A stretch of DNA of 37,396 nt, taken from a virus. The notes beneath the pieces were generated by a model. It ran no database searches. It worked only from the letters and a program-made list of their open reading frames with translations, and was not told the origin of the DNA. The stretch is from IMG/VR virus record IMGVR_UViG_3300047496_000026, positions 1 to 37,396 of that record, one strand, 5' to 3'. Below are positions 12,981 to 20,700 of the stretch, one piece after another (positions within the stretch are counted from its first letter, which is position 1; the number at the start of each line of letters is the position of its first letter). The position numbers were made by a program, and so were the translations under genes.

Positions 12981-13484
12981 CTACTTGCCGGTGGGTGCAG
13001 CCGCCTTTCGAGCAGCAGCTACCTTCTCGGCAGGGGTGGCGACGCTGGCCTCTTCGCCAACGGCACCACTGGCAGCCTGAGCAGCCTCACGGGCAGCCTT
13101 GATCTTGGCTGAACGCTCAGCACGGTCCTTAGCGTTGGCCGCAACCTCGTCGGCAGTGTAGGTACCGTTGTACTGGACGTAGACGCCGAACACTTCGGGG
13201 CTGGAACCGGGGACAGCCCGGACGGCGAGCGTCCAGTTGTCTTCGGGGGTGGCCGAGAAGAGGCGATTTCGGATGGCGGCGACACGGGAAGTGGCAGCGG
13301 ACTTCTTCTCGTAGGTCCAAGTGACGAACGCCTGACCGGCCTTGGACTTGAGGGGAGCCAGCTTGTCTTCCCAGGCGATCGCCACCCGGCCTTCGACGTT
13401 GCGAGTGGCCTCGGGGATTCCTTCGACCGGAGTGAACGTCAGCTCGGAGGTGGATGGAACGGGTGCGGGTGCAGTGGTGGTCAT
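12981..13484 (-). CDS. 167-aa protein of unknown function, replication module
   Basis: A folded-looking N-terminal two thirds (ELTFTPVEGIPEATRN, EDKLAPLKSKAGQAFVTWTY, VFGVYVQYNGTYTADEVAAN) leads to an Ala/Lys-rich coiled tail from about 115. AGAAAGGGCAACC precedes the ATG. The neighbour upstream looks like a DNA-associated protein, and a strong terminator follows. The basic Ala-rich tail would suit DNA binding, but no family is recognised. Confidence 0.65.
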   Translation of the reverse strand: MTTTAPAPVPSTSELTFTPVEGIPEATRNVEGRVAIAWEDKLAPLKSKAGQAFVTWTYEKKSAATSRVAAIRNRLFSATPEDNWTLAVRAVPGSSPEVFGVYVQYNGTYTADEVAANAKDRAERSAKIKAAREAAQAASGAVGEEASVATPAEKVAAARKAAAPTGK

Positions 13485-13495
13485 GGTTGCCCTTT

Positions 13496-14278
13496 CTAGG
13501 CTTGTGCGAGGGGCCAGATGCCCGACGCCTCATCGGCTACTTGCACGGCCAGTTCCTCATCAGCGAGAACGTCAGCCCTAGCGAATGCTGCCGCCATGAA
13601 CTCCTGGTAGGAGGACGAGGCTTTCGCCAGTTGGATCATCTCTTGGAACAGAGGTGATCCGTTAGCTGCCGGTGCCGCTTGGGCCTTGGCCTGCTGCACC
13701 AACTCTAGTGGAGTGAGGGAAGGGGGAGCAACTGGTGCTGTGGGGGTCGGTGGGACCACGGGTGGCTGGAAGCCGGGAGCAGCTTGTGGAGAAGCTGTGG
13801 ACAATGGGGCACTCTCTGTGGACAACCCGAGATACTTAGTGGGGAGAAGTCGCTCCTGCGGGTCCACGTTCTTGCCGAAAGAAATGGTAACGAGGTCCAG
13901 GTGCATCTTTACCCCGACCCAAATGTCGGCGGTGAGCGGGTTGCCCCGGTCGAACATTACGTCCCGTAGCGTTTGCCCATCCACCACGTCTTCGAGTTCC
14001 ACGGCCCTAGCAATGAAGTGCCCGTAGATACTGTTCTTGTTGATGCGCTTCTTGGTGGGATGCACGATGGTCTTGCCGCCATCGGCAGAGGTCCAGTCGC
14101 CACCGACCGACATGCGAAGCTCTGCTGGCTCGCCATCCTCGTCGGAGCCGGTGAGGAAGAGAAGGTAGACCCGCCCGCCCTGGTAGTCCTGTGAGGTGCC
14201 GAAGTAGGCCAGGTGGATTTCGAGGTCCATTGTCTCTCGAAGGCCAGAGTCTAGCTTCCATTCGTCTGCGTATGTCAT
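13496..14278 (-). CDS. conserved phage protein, possible single-strand DNA-binding or recombination factor
   Basis: The 260-residue protein starts MTYADEWKLDSGLRETMDL, continues with a beta-rich domain (GGRVYLLFLTGSDEDGEP, LRMSVGGDWTSADGGK, KKRINKNSIYGHFIARA, IWVGVKMHLDLVTISF, PTKYLG) to about residue 155, then a Pro-rich linker and a helical C-terminus. Acidic and Pro-rich tails after a beta domain occur in single-strand DNA-binding proteins. I recall related proteins next to recombinases in actinophages, but their function is not known to me. Confidence 0.65.
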   Translation of the reverse strand: MTYADEWKLDSGLRETMDLEIHLAYFGTSQDYQGGRVYLLFLTGSDEDGEPAELRMSVGGDWTSADGGKTIVHPTKKRINKNSIYGHFIARAVELEDVVDGQTLRDVMFDRGNPLTADIWVGVKMHLDLVTISFGKNVDPQERLLPTKYLGLSTESAPLSTASPQAAPGFQPPVVPPTPTAPVAPPSLTPLELVQQAKAQAAPAANGSPLFQEMIQLAKASSSYQEFMAAAFARADVLADEELAVQVADEASGIWPLAQA

Positions 14279-14290
14279 GGTAATGCCTTT

Positions 14291-14914
14291 CTATAGTGGA
14301 GGTTGTCTGAGGTCTATTGCGTCCTTCCACCACTGAGGTAGAAGATTCTTGTGTCGCCGCCAAATCTGCGTCATAAATGAGGCGTCTAGTATGTAGCTCT
14401 CGCAGAAGTCGTCTTCGGAGCGCATACCCCGACCAGTCATCTGTACTAGTGACCGGACGGTTTTAACGGAGTACCAAAGTTGCCCCCCTTCGGAGTAGAG
14501 TTTGGCTGCGATCTGCTTATCGCCAAGAGAGGGGAAAGGGATTTTACAGACCACGATGACCCGGCAGTCATTGCCGGGAAGGTCGATTCCACGATCAAGT
14601 GACGGTGCCAGTAGTACCGACGAATCCTTGTAGACATAACGGTCAATGGCTCGTTGCTTCTCCTGGGTACTGTTGTAAGTGACCAACCGTGGCCCCGCAA
14701 GGTGACCCGCCAGGTAGCGGTTGAGATCATATGAAACTGTGTGGACAAGGATGCGGTCGTCGGGGTGTCTGGCAACCACCTTGTTAAGTGCCTCTGCAAC
14801 CAACGGGTAGGCAGCATCCTTGTTCTTCCTTGTCATCTCGGCGATTGAGTGGACGTAGATAGGGCGACGTTCGGGTGGGAACGATGAGGGTACGACTACT
14901 GTTGAGTAGTTCAT
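14291..14914 (-). CDS. DinG/XPD-type helicase, C-terminal RecA domain (separate cistron)
   Basis: A 207-residue second helicase domain: SSFPPERRPIYVH near residue 10, LVHTVSYD for motif IV, a motif V region VLLAPSLDRGIDLPG near 100, and motif VI LVQMTGRGMRSEDD near 155 with the Q..GR..R pattern. It lacks the nucleotide-binding half, which is two cistrons upstream. ATG 14914 overlaps the zinc-finger gene stop (ATGA). The same frame upstream of this ATG still reads VPDLYHWR, which looks like helicase text. It must pair with the N-terminal half to work. Confidence 0.85.
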   Translation of the reverse strand: MNYSTVVVPSSFPPERRPIYVHSIAEMTRKNKDAAYPLVAEALNKVVARHPDDRILVHTVSYDLNRYLAGHLAGPRLVTYNSTQEKQRAIDRYVYKDSSVLLAPSLDRGIDLPGNDCRVIVVCKIPFPSLGDKQIAAKLYSEGGQLWYSVKTVRSLVQMTGRGMRSEDDFCESYILDASFMTQIWRRHKNLLPQWWKDAIDLRQPPL

Positions 14915-15096
14915 ACGCCAGTGATAGAGGTCGGGTACATCTTCGGGTCGGGCATATGCGTGCCCTGGTAGTGGCGTGAGTAACGCTCGTAGGCATACTC
15001 GGGCTGATCGACGTGGAACTTGGGTGATATCCACGGGCAGTTCTTCTCGGGGCAGGAGTAGAGTGCGATCTTGTCGTCGGCAGGAAAATCGGTCAC
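14911..15096 (-). CDS. 61-aa C2H2-like zinc-finger protein between the helicase halves
   Basis: This small protein has CPEKNCPWISPKF followed by YERYSRHYQGTH, a C-x4-C...H-x4-H pattern. Its GTG start overlaps the stop of the helicase N-half (15093-15096), and its stop overlaps the start of the C-half (14911-14914), so all three are one coupled unit. It could be a bridging subunit or DNA-binding partner, or an inserted small gene that broke the helicase. Confidence 0.7.
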   Translation of the reverse strand: MTDFPADDKIALYSCPEKNCPWISPKFHVDQPEYAYERYSRHYQGTHMPDPKMYPTSITGV

Positions 15097-16070
15097 AGGT
15101 CGATGCCTAGCGTCTTCGCCATCACGTCGAAGGAAATAGTGGTGGCTGACATAAGGAGGAATCGGGGGGAGTGCTTCCAGATGTACTCTCCTGCGAGGTG
15201 GTTGACGTTGATGGGCTTAAAACTAATGTTACCGTGATCGTATCCGGTATAGACCCACCCTCCTGCTGCCAGTCCAGTTGTAGGGTCGTTGAGTCTTTTG
15301 ATGTTTCCACGGAGTCGGTTAAGAGTGTTGCGACTTCGTATAGCACTGACACTATCTCCTGCAACTCTGTGCTTTGATAGGCGGTTCTCCGCATCCAAGG
15401 CCCATTCGACCCAGGCAGATTCAACAGTCTTCCGAGTAGGGGGCTTGATTCCATATTCGTCTGCCTTCCGTTGGGTAACAGATACTTCGACAAAGGACAT
15501 GAGGGTATCTTCGAGAGTGTCGGCTTCGTCTATGATGATGAGCTTCCGGGCCAGAGGCAGATTACCGACGTAGTTTGCTTCATACAGGAAGTAGGAAGTG
15601 TTTGTGCATACCAAACTGGACCTAATAGCGTTTGCCTTTGCCATCTCATACGGACAGTCCTTAACAGGATGACACCACTTACAGTGCATCCCTTCGTCTT
15701 CGTCAGGGTTCGGATCACAGTCGAAACATGCGGGTAGTACGGTCCGTTCCTTGGCGCAGTCTCCTGCATTGAGTTCGGGGAACTTAGATGGCGAATCGAA
15801 CGTGGCATAGTTCGTGCGACCTTTCAGTAGGGCAGCAGTGGGGAAGTCACGGCAGAACTGGTCCTGTAGGGCGATACTGTTGCAGAGGTAGAGCGCACGG
15901 CAGTCCAGGTACTGTCGGACGAGTTCACCGATGAGGGTCTTGCCGGAACCGGTAGGTGCGTCTAGAAGTACGACCTTGGAACCGGAGTTGAATGCAGAGA
16001 GGGCTTGCTGGACGGCGACGATCTGATGAGGGCGTGGGGTGGTGGCCCACTCGGGCAGAGTGATGGTCAC
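15093..16070 (-). CDS. DinG/XPD-type Fe-S helicase, N-terminal RecA domain (separate cistron)
   Basis: A 325-residue ATP-binding half of a superfamily 2 helicase. Motif I DAPTGSGKTLIG lies near 38-49, followed by a cysteine-rich Fe-S-type insert (ACFDCDPNPDEDEGMHCKWC...DCPYE, about 115-150). Motif II IIIDEADTLED is near 185 and motif III LLMSATTIS near 305. The protein stops at TLGIDL, just where the second RecA domain should begin. A GTG start overlaps the previous stop (GTGA). A full helicase of this type would be about 530 residues, matching the two halves together. Confidence 0.85.
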   Translation of the reverse strand: MTITLPEWATTPRPHQIVAVQQALSAFNSGSKVVLLDAPTGSGKTLIGELVRQYLDCRALYLCNSIALQDQFCRDFPTAALLKGRTNYATFDSPSKFPELNAGDCAKERTVLPACFDCDPNPDEDEGMHCKWCHPVKDCPYEMAKANAIRSSLVCTNTSYFLYEANYVGNLPLARKLIIIDEADTLEDTLMSFVEVSVTQRKADEYGIKPPTRKTVESAWVEWALDAENRLSKHRVAGDSVSAIRSRNTLNRLRGNIKRLNDPTTGLAAGGWVYTGYDHGNISFKPINVNHLAGEYIWKHSPRFLLMSATTISFDVMAKTLGIDL

Positions 16071-16234
16071 TGGTCAGCCTTCACTACTTGGATCAGCCCG
16101 TCCAGTTCACCAGCTGCACGCCGCAGACCTTCGGCCACGCCTAACAGGTAGTCGCCTTCGCCGCTGTCCAGCTTCTCTGCTCCGTCCATCCACCGGGTCA
16201 CCAGCCGCTCGGCAATATCGAGGTCAATGTTCAC
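16067..16234 (-). CDS. 55-aa helical protein of unknown function
   Basis: The 55-residue protein (MNIDLDIAERLVTRWMDGAE..., ending VVKADQ) is probably two helices with acidic bias. GTG 16234 overlaps the previous stop and its own stop overlaps the helicase start (GTGA on both sides). These exact junctions support a real gene despite its small size. No family recognised. Confidence 0.65.
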   Translation of the reverse strand: MNIDLDIAERLVTRWMDGAEKLDSGEGDYLLGVAEGLRRAAGELDGLIQVVKADQ

Positions 16235-16740
16235 CACTCAATCTCCTTACTCAACAGTCCCTCTAACGCACCTATCCGTTCACTCAACTCTTGGACGTAA
16301 CGTATAGGTGCATGGTCCTTGAACTCTGTAAACTCATCCCGCAGTCGGTGCAGTGCCCGTTGTAGTCCATCGACATCTCGAAGCTCCTTACCCTTTGTAA
16401 TGTCCCGATCCATCTTGTCGATGAATGCCTTACGTTCCTCTCGGGCTTGGTCTTCCTTCTCCATCTGATACAAACGCAACGCCCTACCCGACAAACCATC
16501 AGAGTAGTTCTCGGCCCAATCATCTAGGAAGATCGACACTCCATCCCTCACGGCATCGGAGTATGTCTTGATCCTGTCGTCTAGCTGACTCTGTATGATT
16601 TCGTCTAGCATTCGTATCTGTGATTGCGACAACCTAACGTGGATACGTTCGGAAAGGTTCTCCTTCGATGTAGTGAACCTTGGGCGACTGCTCTCTTGTT
16701 CGAGACCCCACTCTGCTTCATACTTACCTGCCACTCTCAT
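16231..16740 (-). CDS. ribbon-helix-helix-like DNA-binding protein with coiled-coil tail
   Basis: The 169-residue protein has an RHH-type segment at about 32-72: RIHVRLSQSQIRMLDEI, then YSDAVRDGVSIFLDDW, followed by a long charged helical tail (about 90-165) suited to oligomerisation. It heads the helicase operon right after a noncoding gap, so it is likely a transcriptional regulator or partition-like DNA binder. ATG 16740 has AAAGG directly before it; GTG 16734 has better spacing and may be the true start. Confidence 0.65.
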   Translation of the reverse strand: MRVAGKYEAEWGLEQESSRPRFTTSKENLSERIHVRLSQSQIRMLDEIIQSQLDDRIKTYSDAVRDGVSIFLDDWAENYSDGLSGRALRLYQMEKEDQAREERKAFIDKMDRDITKGKELRDVDGLQRALHRLRDEFTEFKDHAPIRYVQELSERIGALEGLLSKEIEW

Positions 16741-16847
16741 CCTTTGCGCTGCGCCCCTCGCCCTATATAAAAGCTTTTGTTTTTTGTCCTCATGTCACAG
16801 TGATTTTTTAAGGGACGTGGGGACAAGTGTTCCAGGTGTAGTGTTTT
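16741..16847. promoter_or_regulatory. AT-rich intergenic region before the RHH/helicase operon
   Basis: The gap is far more AT-rich than its surroundings, with T6 and T7 tracts and AAAAGCTTTT. On the minus strand TATATAG lies at about 16762-16768, a reasonable -10, but no good -35 at 16-18 bases was found. It probably holds the promoter for the RHH-helicase operon. Confidence 0.45.
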
Positions 16848-16896
16848 TCATGTTGTTTGAGACTGTCCTCCTGTCCCCTTGTCACCACGTCCCCTT
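16809..16896. repeat. near-perfect inverted repeat of GGGGACAAG/GGACGTGG motifs
   Basis: About 20 bases at 16809-16828 are almost the reverse complement of 16876-16896. The right arm lies within the 3' end of the HTH gene, and GTCCCCTTGTC-like copies repeat there (about 16873-16899). T-runs lie on the wrong side for a terminator in either direction, so an operator array for the HTH or RHH protein is the likelier reading. Confidence 0.6.
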
Positions 16897-17189
16897 GTCG
16901 TCACGTCGGCCTGTCCCAAGACTTCGCCGTCCTTGAGGGTAAAAGAAACCCACCCGACGATATCTTCGGGTGGGACGTTGAGTGCTTCTACTAGACGTGC
17001 AAGATGCACTGTCTTGATGGGCTTCTTACCCTGAACGTACTCCGACAGTGTGTAAGGGTGAAGTCCTGCGGCTGCTGCTGTTATGTAGGCTGGCTTGTGA
17101 GTCTCGGCGATGAGTACTCGAAGTTTGGTGATGGTTACTGTAGTTGTGCCGTCAGGGTTGTTGACAGTGGGTTGTGGGGGTGAGTCCAT
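16848..17189 (-). CDS. XRE-type helix-turn-helix regulator
   Basis: The 113-residue protein has a Cro/CI-type HTH at about 19-80: TKLRVLIAETHKP, ITAAAAGLHPYTLSEYVQGKKPI, VHLARLVEALNVPPEDIVGW. A repetitive Gly/Thr-rich tail (TRGRGDKGTGGQ) encoded by DNA repeats follows. It stands alone between two noncoding regions and immediately upstream of the RHH-helicase operon, so it probably controls that operon and itself. No integrase or other lysogeny gene was found, so it is not clearly a lysogeny repressor. Confidence 0.75.
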   Translation of the reverse strand: MDSPPQPTVNNPDGTTTVTITKLRVLIAETHKPAYITAAAAGLHPYTLSEYVQGKKPIKTVHLARLVEALNVPPEDIVGWVSFTLKDGEVLGQADVTTRGRGDKGTGGQSQTT

Positions 17190-17577
17190 CGCCGGAATCC
17201 CTTTGGTCTAAAGGAGTGAGAGTAAGGTGGAGCCGGGGGAGTCTGGAAGGCACCCTCACGAACCATCCGCTCGGACCCCGGCTCCACCGCAATCCACAGC
17301 CTAGGGCACCGGACTCGAACCACCTAGGGACAACCTGTGGAAATGCCTATGGATTTCCTGTGCTCGGGGCTGTGGACAGGGGGGCGTGCCGCCCCCTCTA
17401 CCCCCTCCGACGAGAGCTTACGGTCGGCTAGGCGTGGATGGCAGGAGGCCCCCGTAATCTCGCTTCTGGCCGGTCGGACCCCCTCTCGGGTCGAACCGGC
17501 AAGGGGGCGAGCTAGGGCGGAACCTGGGCAATCCTGTGGGGCGGTTTTGCGGGGGCAAGCCCCCTGCACCCCCCGGC
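17190..17577. other. GC-rich noncoding gap between tail/ejection genes and the regulator module
   Basis: No gene with convincing composition lies in these 388 bases; frames here read as low-complexity Pro/Arg/Gly text. It contains a perfect 13-bp inverted repeat (17226-17238 with 17276-17288), a GGGGGC/GCCCCC hairpin near 17551-17564, and CCTAGG at about 17300, 17323 and 17578. It separates two leftward transcription units and could hold a promoter, an origin or an untranslated RNA. Confidence 0.5.
17226..17288. repeat. perfect 13-bp inverted repeat with 37-base loop
   Basis: GGTGGAGCCGGGG (17226-17238) and CCCCGGCTCCACC (17276-17288) are exact reverse complements. No U-run follows on either strand, so it is not a standard terminator. 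It lies about 35 bases upstream of the HTH gene start and would fold in that gene's leader RNA. Confidence 0.75.
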
Positions 17578-17766
17578 CTAGGCATGGGTGCGGTGGGCGT
17601 CCCACCGAGCAGCCGAGCGGAGCCAGAAGGTATCAATGAGGACCACGATGGCCGTGATGATGAAGAAGGCACCCATGAGCTTTGGACTGATGGTGAGCCA
17701 AGTGCCGAGTGACAGTCCGAAGATGATAAAGGTGATAGCACAGACGACAGCGGATAGTGGATTCAT
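17578..17766 (-). CDS. 62-aa membrane protein, two segments
   Basis: Two hydrophobic segments fill most of the protein (LSAVVCAITFIIFGLSLGTW and LMGAFFIITAIVVLIDTFWL), followed by a short basic tail. CTAAAGGAAACC precedes the ATG. It is the last gene of the structural unit, eight bases after the giant ejection protein. It may assist DNA ejection, act as a holin-like protein, or block superinfection; the sequence does not decide. Confidence 0.65.
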   Translation of the reverse strand: MNPLSAVVCAITFIIFGLSLGTWLTISPKLMGAFFIITAIVVLIDTFWLRSAARWDAHRTHA

Positions 17767-17774
17767 GGTTTCCT

Positions 17775-20700
17775 TTAGTATTTAGGTGATTTGAGGTCGG
17801 GGGTGACCGCTTGGACGGAGCCACCTCCCAATCCTCCGATTGATGCATTTGTAACGTTGTAAAGGTTGATGAGGTCTTGGGCCGAGATACTGTAGTCGGC
17901 ATTGCGAGGGTCGGGAACGTTAGCGTACCCGGCGAGTTGGGAAGGGTCGCCCGAGGTCCAGAAGTTAGACGCTGCCTTCTTCGCCTGGTTGTAGCGGTCA
18001 AGTTCGTTCGTGCCCGCTATCTGCTTGAGGTTGAGGTGCTGCGGCATCCACGGGAAGCCGAGGGACTCGAAGACCTTTTTGATGTAGGCGTTGCGATCGC
18101 CCTTTTGCAGATAGGCATACTGGCCGGACAGGTTCAGGGCAGAGTCCAGAGCCGAGACTTCGGGCACGATGCCTTCGAGGGTGCCGAGGGGAGTGCCCTG
18201 TGGGTTGGCCTCGTTGCTGCCGTAGATATCCGAGTAGGAGATGTTCGGGTACAGGACGTTCGTGCCGAAGGTGATGTTCGGGTCTACCGAGGCGAATGGG
18301 GCGGTGAGGACAGGGTTGAGGCCAGAGAGCCAGCCCGAGATGCCGAAGTAGGAGGCTGTGTCACGGAGTGGGTTGGCGGCTCGCATGTCGATGGCTGAAA
18401 CGTTACCGGACTGATCCGGGTTCCCCAAGAAGAACAGTAGCTGGCTTCTGAGGGGTAGACCCTCTGGCTGCTCTTGGGCAGAGATTCGAGACATCTGCGA
18501 CAGGAACATTGCACGGTACGGGTGGTCGCCTGGGTATTGAAGAACGTAGTGGAGGACGTGATTTGACCAGGCCCAGAACGGGAACGCCCTTGTGAGGTAG
18601 TTGAACTCTATCGGGGTCATGTTGCGGACATCGCCCATTACCCGCTCGGTGTGCTGCATGGCCTCATCCATCGCCTGCTGCGGGGTCATGTCGTGCTTGA
18701 CTCGAACTGTCTTGCCTAGTTCCTCATCGAAGGTGTCAACGTAGAACGAGTCCTTCTTGGCGGCGTGGTGCAGGCCGTCTAGGAAGGCGATAGACCGTTG
18801 GAGGTTGGTAGAGAACCGGGTGATGCGGTAGTTGAACTCGGGAACGACCTTGAGCCAGTGGGTGAGGAAGTCGGGATGCTTGAGGTCGGCGGCGTCCTTG
18901 CCGAACAGTTGTGCTATGCGGGCTTGGATGGCGAACTGTGCAGCACTGTGCCCCATAGCGTGTTGGAGGACGATATCGGCGTCGCCTTCCTGAGTTGAGT
19001 TGTGCGTGTAGAGCTTGTCGGTCGTGATGTCTTCTACGACGTGCTGACCGGCGATCTTGGTCAGGATATCTTCGGGGATAGTCTCGCCACGGGTGAACGC
19101 CTTGGTCATGCGCCACGCATCGCCGATGTGCAGGAGGGCGGCGGGAGATGACTTACCGGCGAGCATCATCGTACCGCCGAGAACGATGTGGGCAGTGAAC
19201 CGTGGCGAGTACCCGAGGATGCTGGTTCGGAAGACGCCTGTGGCCTTGTCGTAGCCCTTGATGAATGCGTTGTTGCTGCCGACCTTCTGGAAGGACTTGG
19301 TTAGCCCGTCCAGAATGTGCCCGTCGATTAGTGTTTCCCCCTTGCCTAGAACAGATGGGTTACCAGTGGAGAAGATCGACGTTGGATCGTAGGACTGCAA
19401 GTTCCACTCTGCGAGTTTGTCGTTGACGAACGAGATGTAGTCGGCAGTACGAGCGCCACTCTCGTCGGGGATAATGCCACGTTCCCGCATCTCGTCCACG
19501 AAGTTCATGCGGATAAGGTGTTCGAGGTCGGACCGGTTGTAGAGGAACTGGCCCATGTCCTTGTTCTGGAACTCTATTTCGTGGTCCCGCACTACGGCTT
19601 CGTGGACGGCCTTGTTCATGCCCGCCTGGAAGTTGTAGATCGTACCGTGGGCAGTGTCCATCGCCTTCTCGAAGGTGGACTGTTGGCGGCGAATGGAGGT
19701 CTTGCCGATAGTGATGTTGTAGAGTTCGGCACCGGTACCTTCGATGCGGTCGTGAGGGTGGAGGGTGGCCAGGTACAGTGGCTTCATGCCCTGCTGACGG
19801 AGAGAGAATATTTGTTCTTCGATGCCCTTGTTGATTTCGGCAGCTACTTCGGAGTCCACGTTGGGCAGGACATGGTTCTCGTAAGACATGATGGCCGACA
19901 GCCCGCCCATCTCAATGATGATCTGCGGGTTCTCTTGGAGGGTCTTCAAGTCTGTCTCGGACATGCCCTGTTGACGGAGATGGGATACAGCCTCTTGTAC
20001 AACTCGCTTACCCTCTTCGTGGGCGATGAGTTGCCGGTCGAACTCTATCTTCTTGTAGTTGTCCCACACGGCAGGTGGGTTGTGGACCGAGGCGTCAAGG
20101 AATGCCTTGTTGGCTTCTTCTACTTGTGCAGCTAGTTCGGCGAGAGAGTTCTTCTTGGCTACTAGGAACCGAGAGCCACGGGTAACAGTCTCCTTAGTAG
20201 TGAGTGTTCCCTTCTTGGTCTTCTTAGTTACTGTCTTCTCGCCGGTCCATAGTGAGTGGAGCTTCTGCGTAACGTTGGCCCGAGTCCTGGCGTACTTGTA
20301 TAGGCCATCGACCATAGCGTTGAGTTGGGCCAGTTGGGCAGAGCGAGTCGGGGAGTTGAGGGTCTTCGTGTTGAACTTGTCGTGGGCGACCTGGGTAATA
20401 GCCCGTAGCTTCTCCCAATCCTGGGCGTCGAATGCTTCGACAGCCTGGTCGATGATGCCTCCCTTGGAGACAAGATCGGAGATGACCTGTGCCGTCTGTG
20501 CGGAGACAGGGGCGTGGACCCGCACATCTCGAACGTCGTTGGTTATGCGGAGTCTCTTGATGGCGAGCTTGGTGACCTGTGCTTTGGTGGGATTGATTTC
20601 CGTGCCGGGGTTAGCCCGTCGCAACTCGTACTGTAGGGTCTTGTATGCCTCGTCATAGGCTGTCTTCTCAACAGTTGACCATTGGGTACGGTCACCGGAG

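Noticed and set aside
17290-17335. tRNA-like 3' end on the minus strand (GGTTCGAGTCC) that could be a tRNA gene or attP core
   Set aside because: The T-stem pairs at only two or three of five positions, no matching acceptor 5' strand or anticodon arm lies upstream, and no integrase was found.
17337-17639. Rightward and leftward ORFs in the GC-rich gap
   Set aside because: Low-complexity Arg/Pro/Gly text, no ribosome-binding site, and inconsistent with the direction of neighbours.
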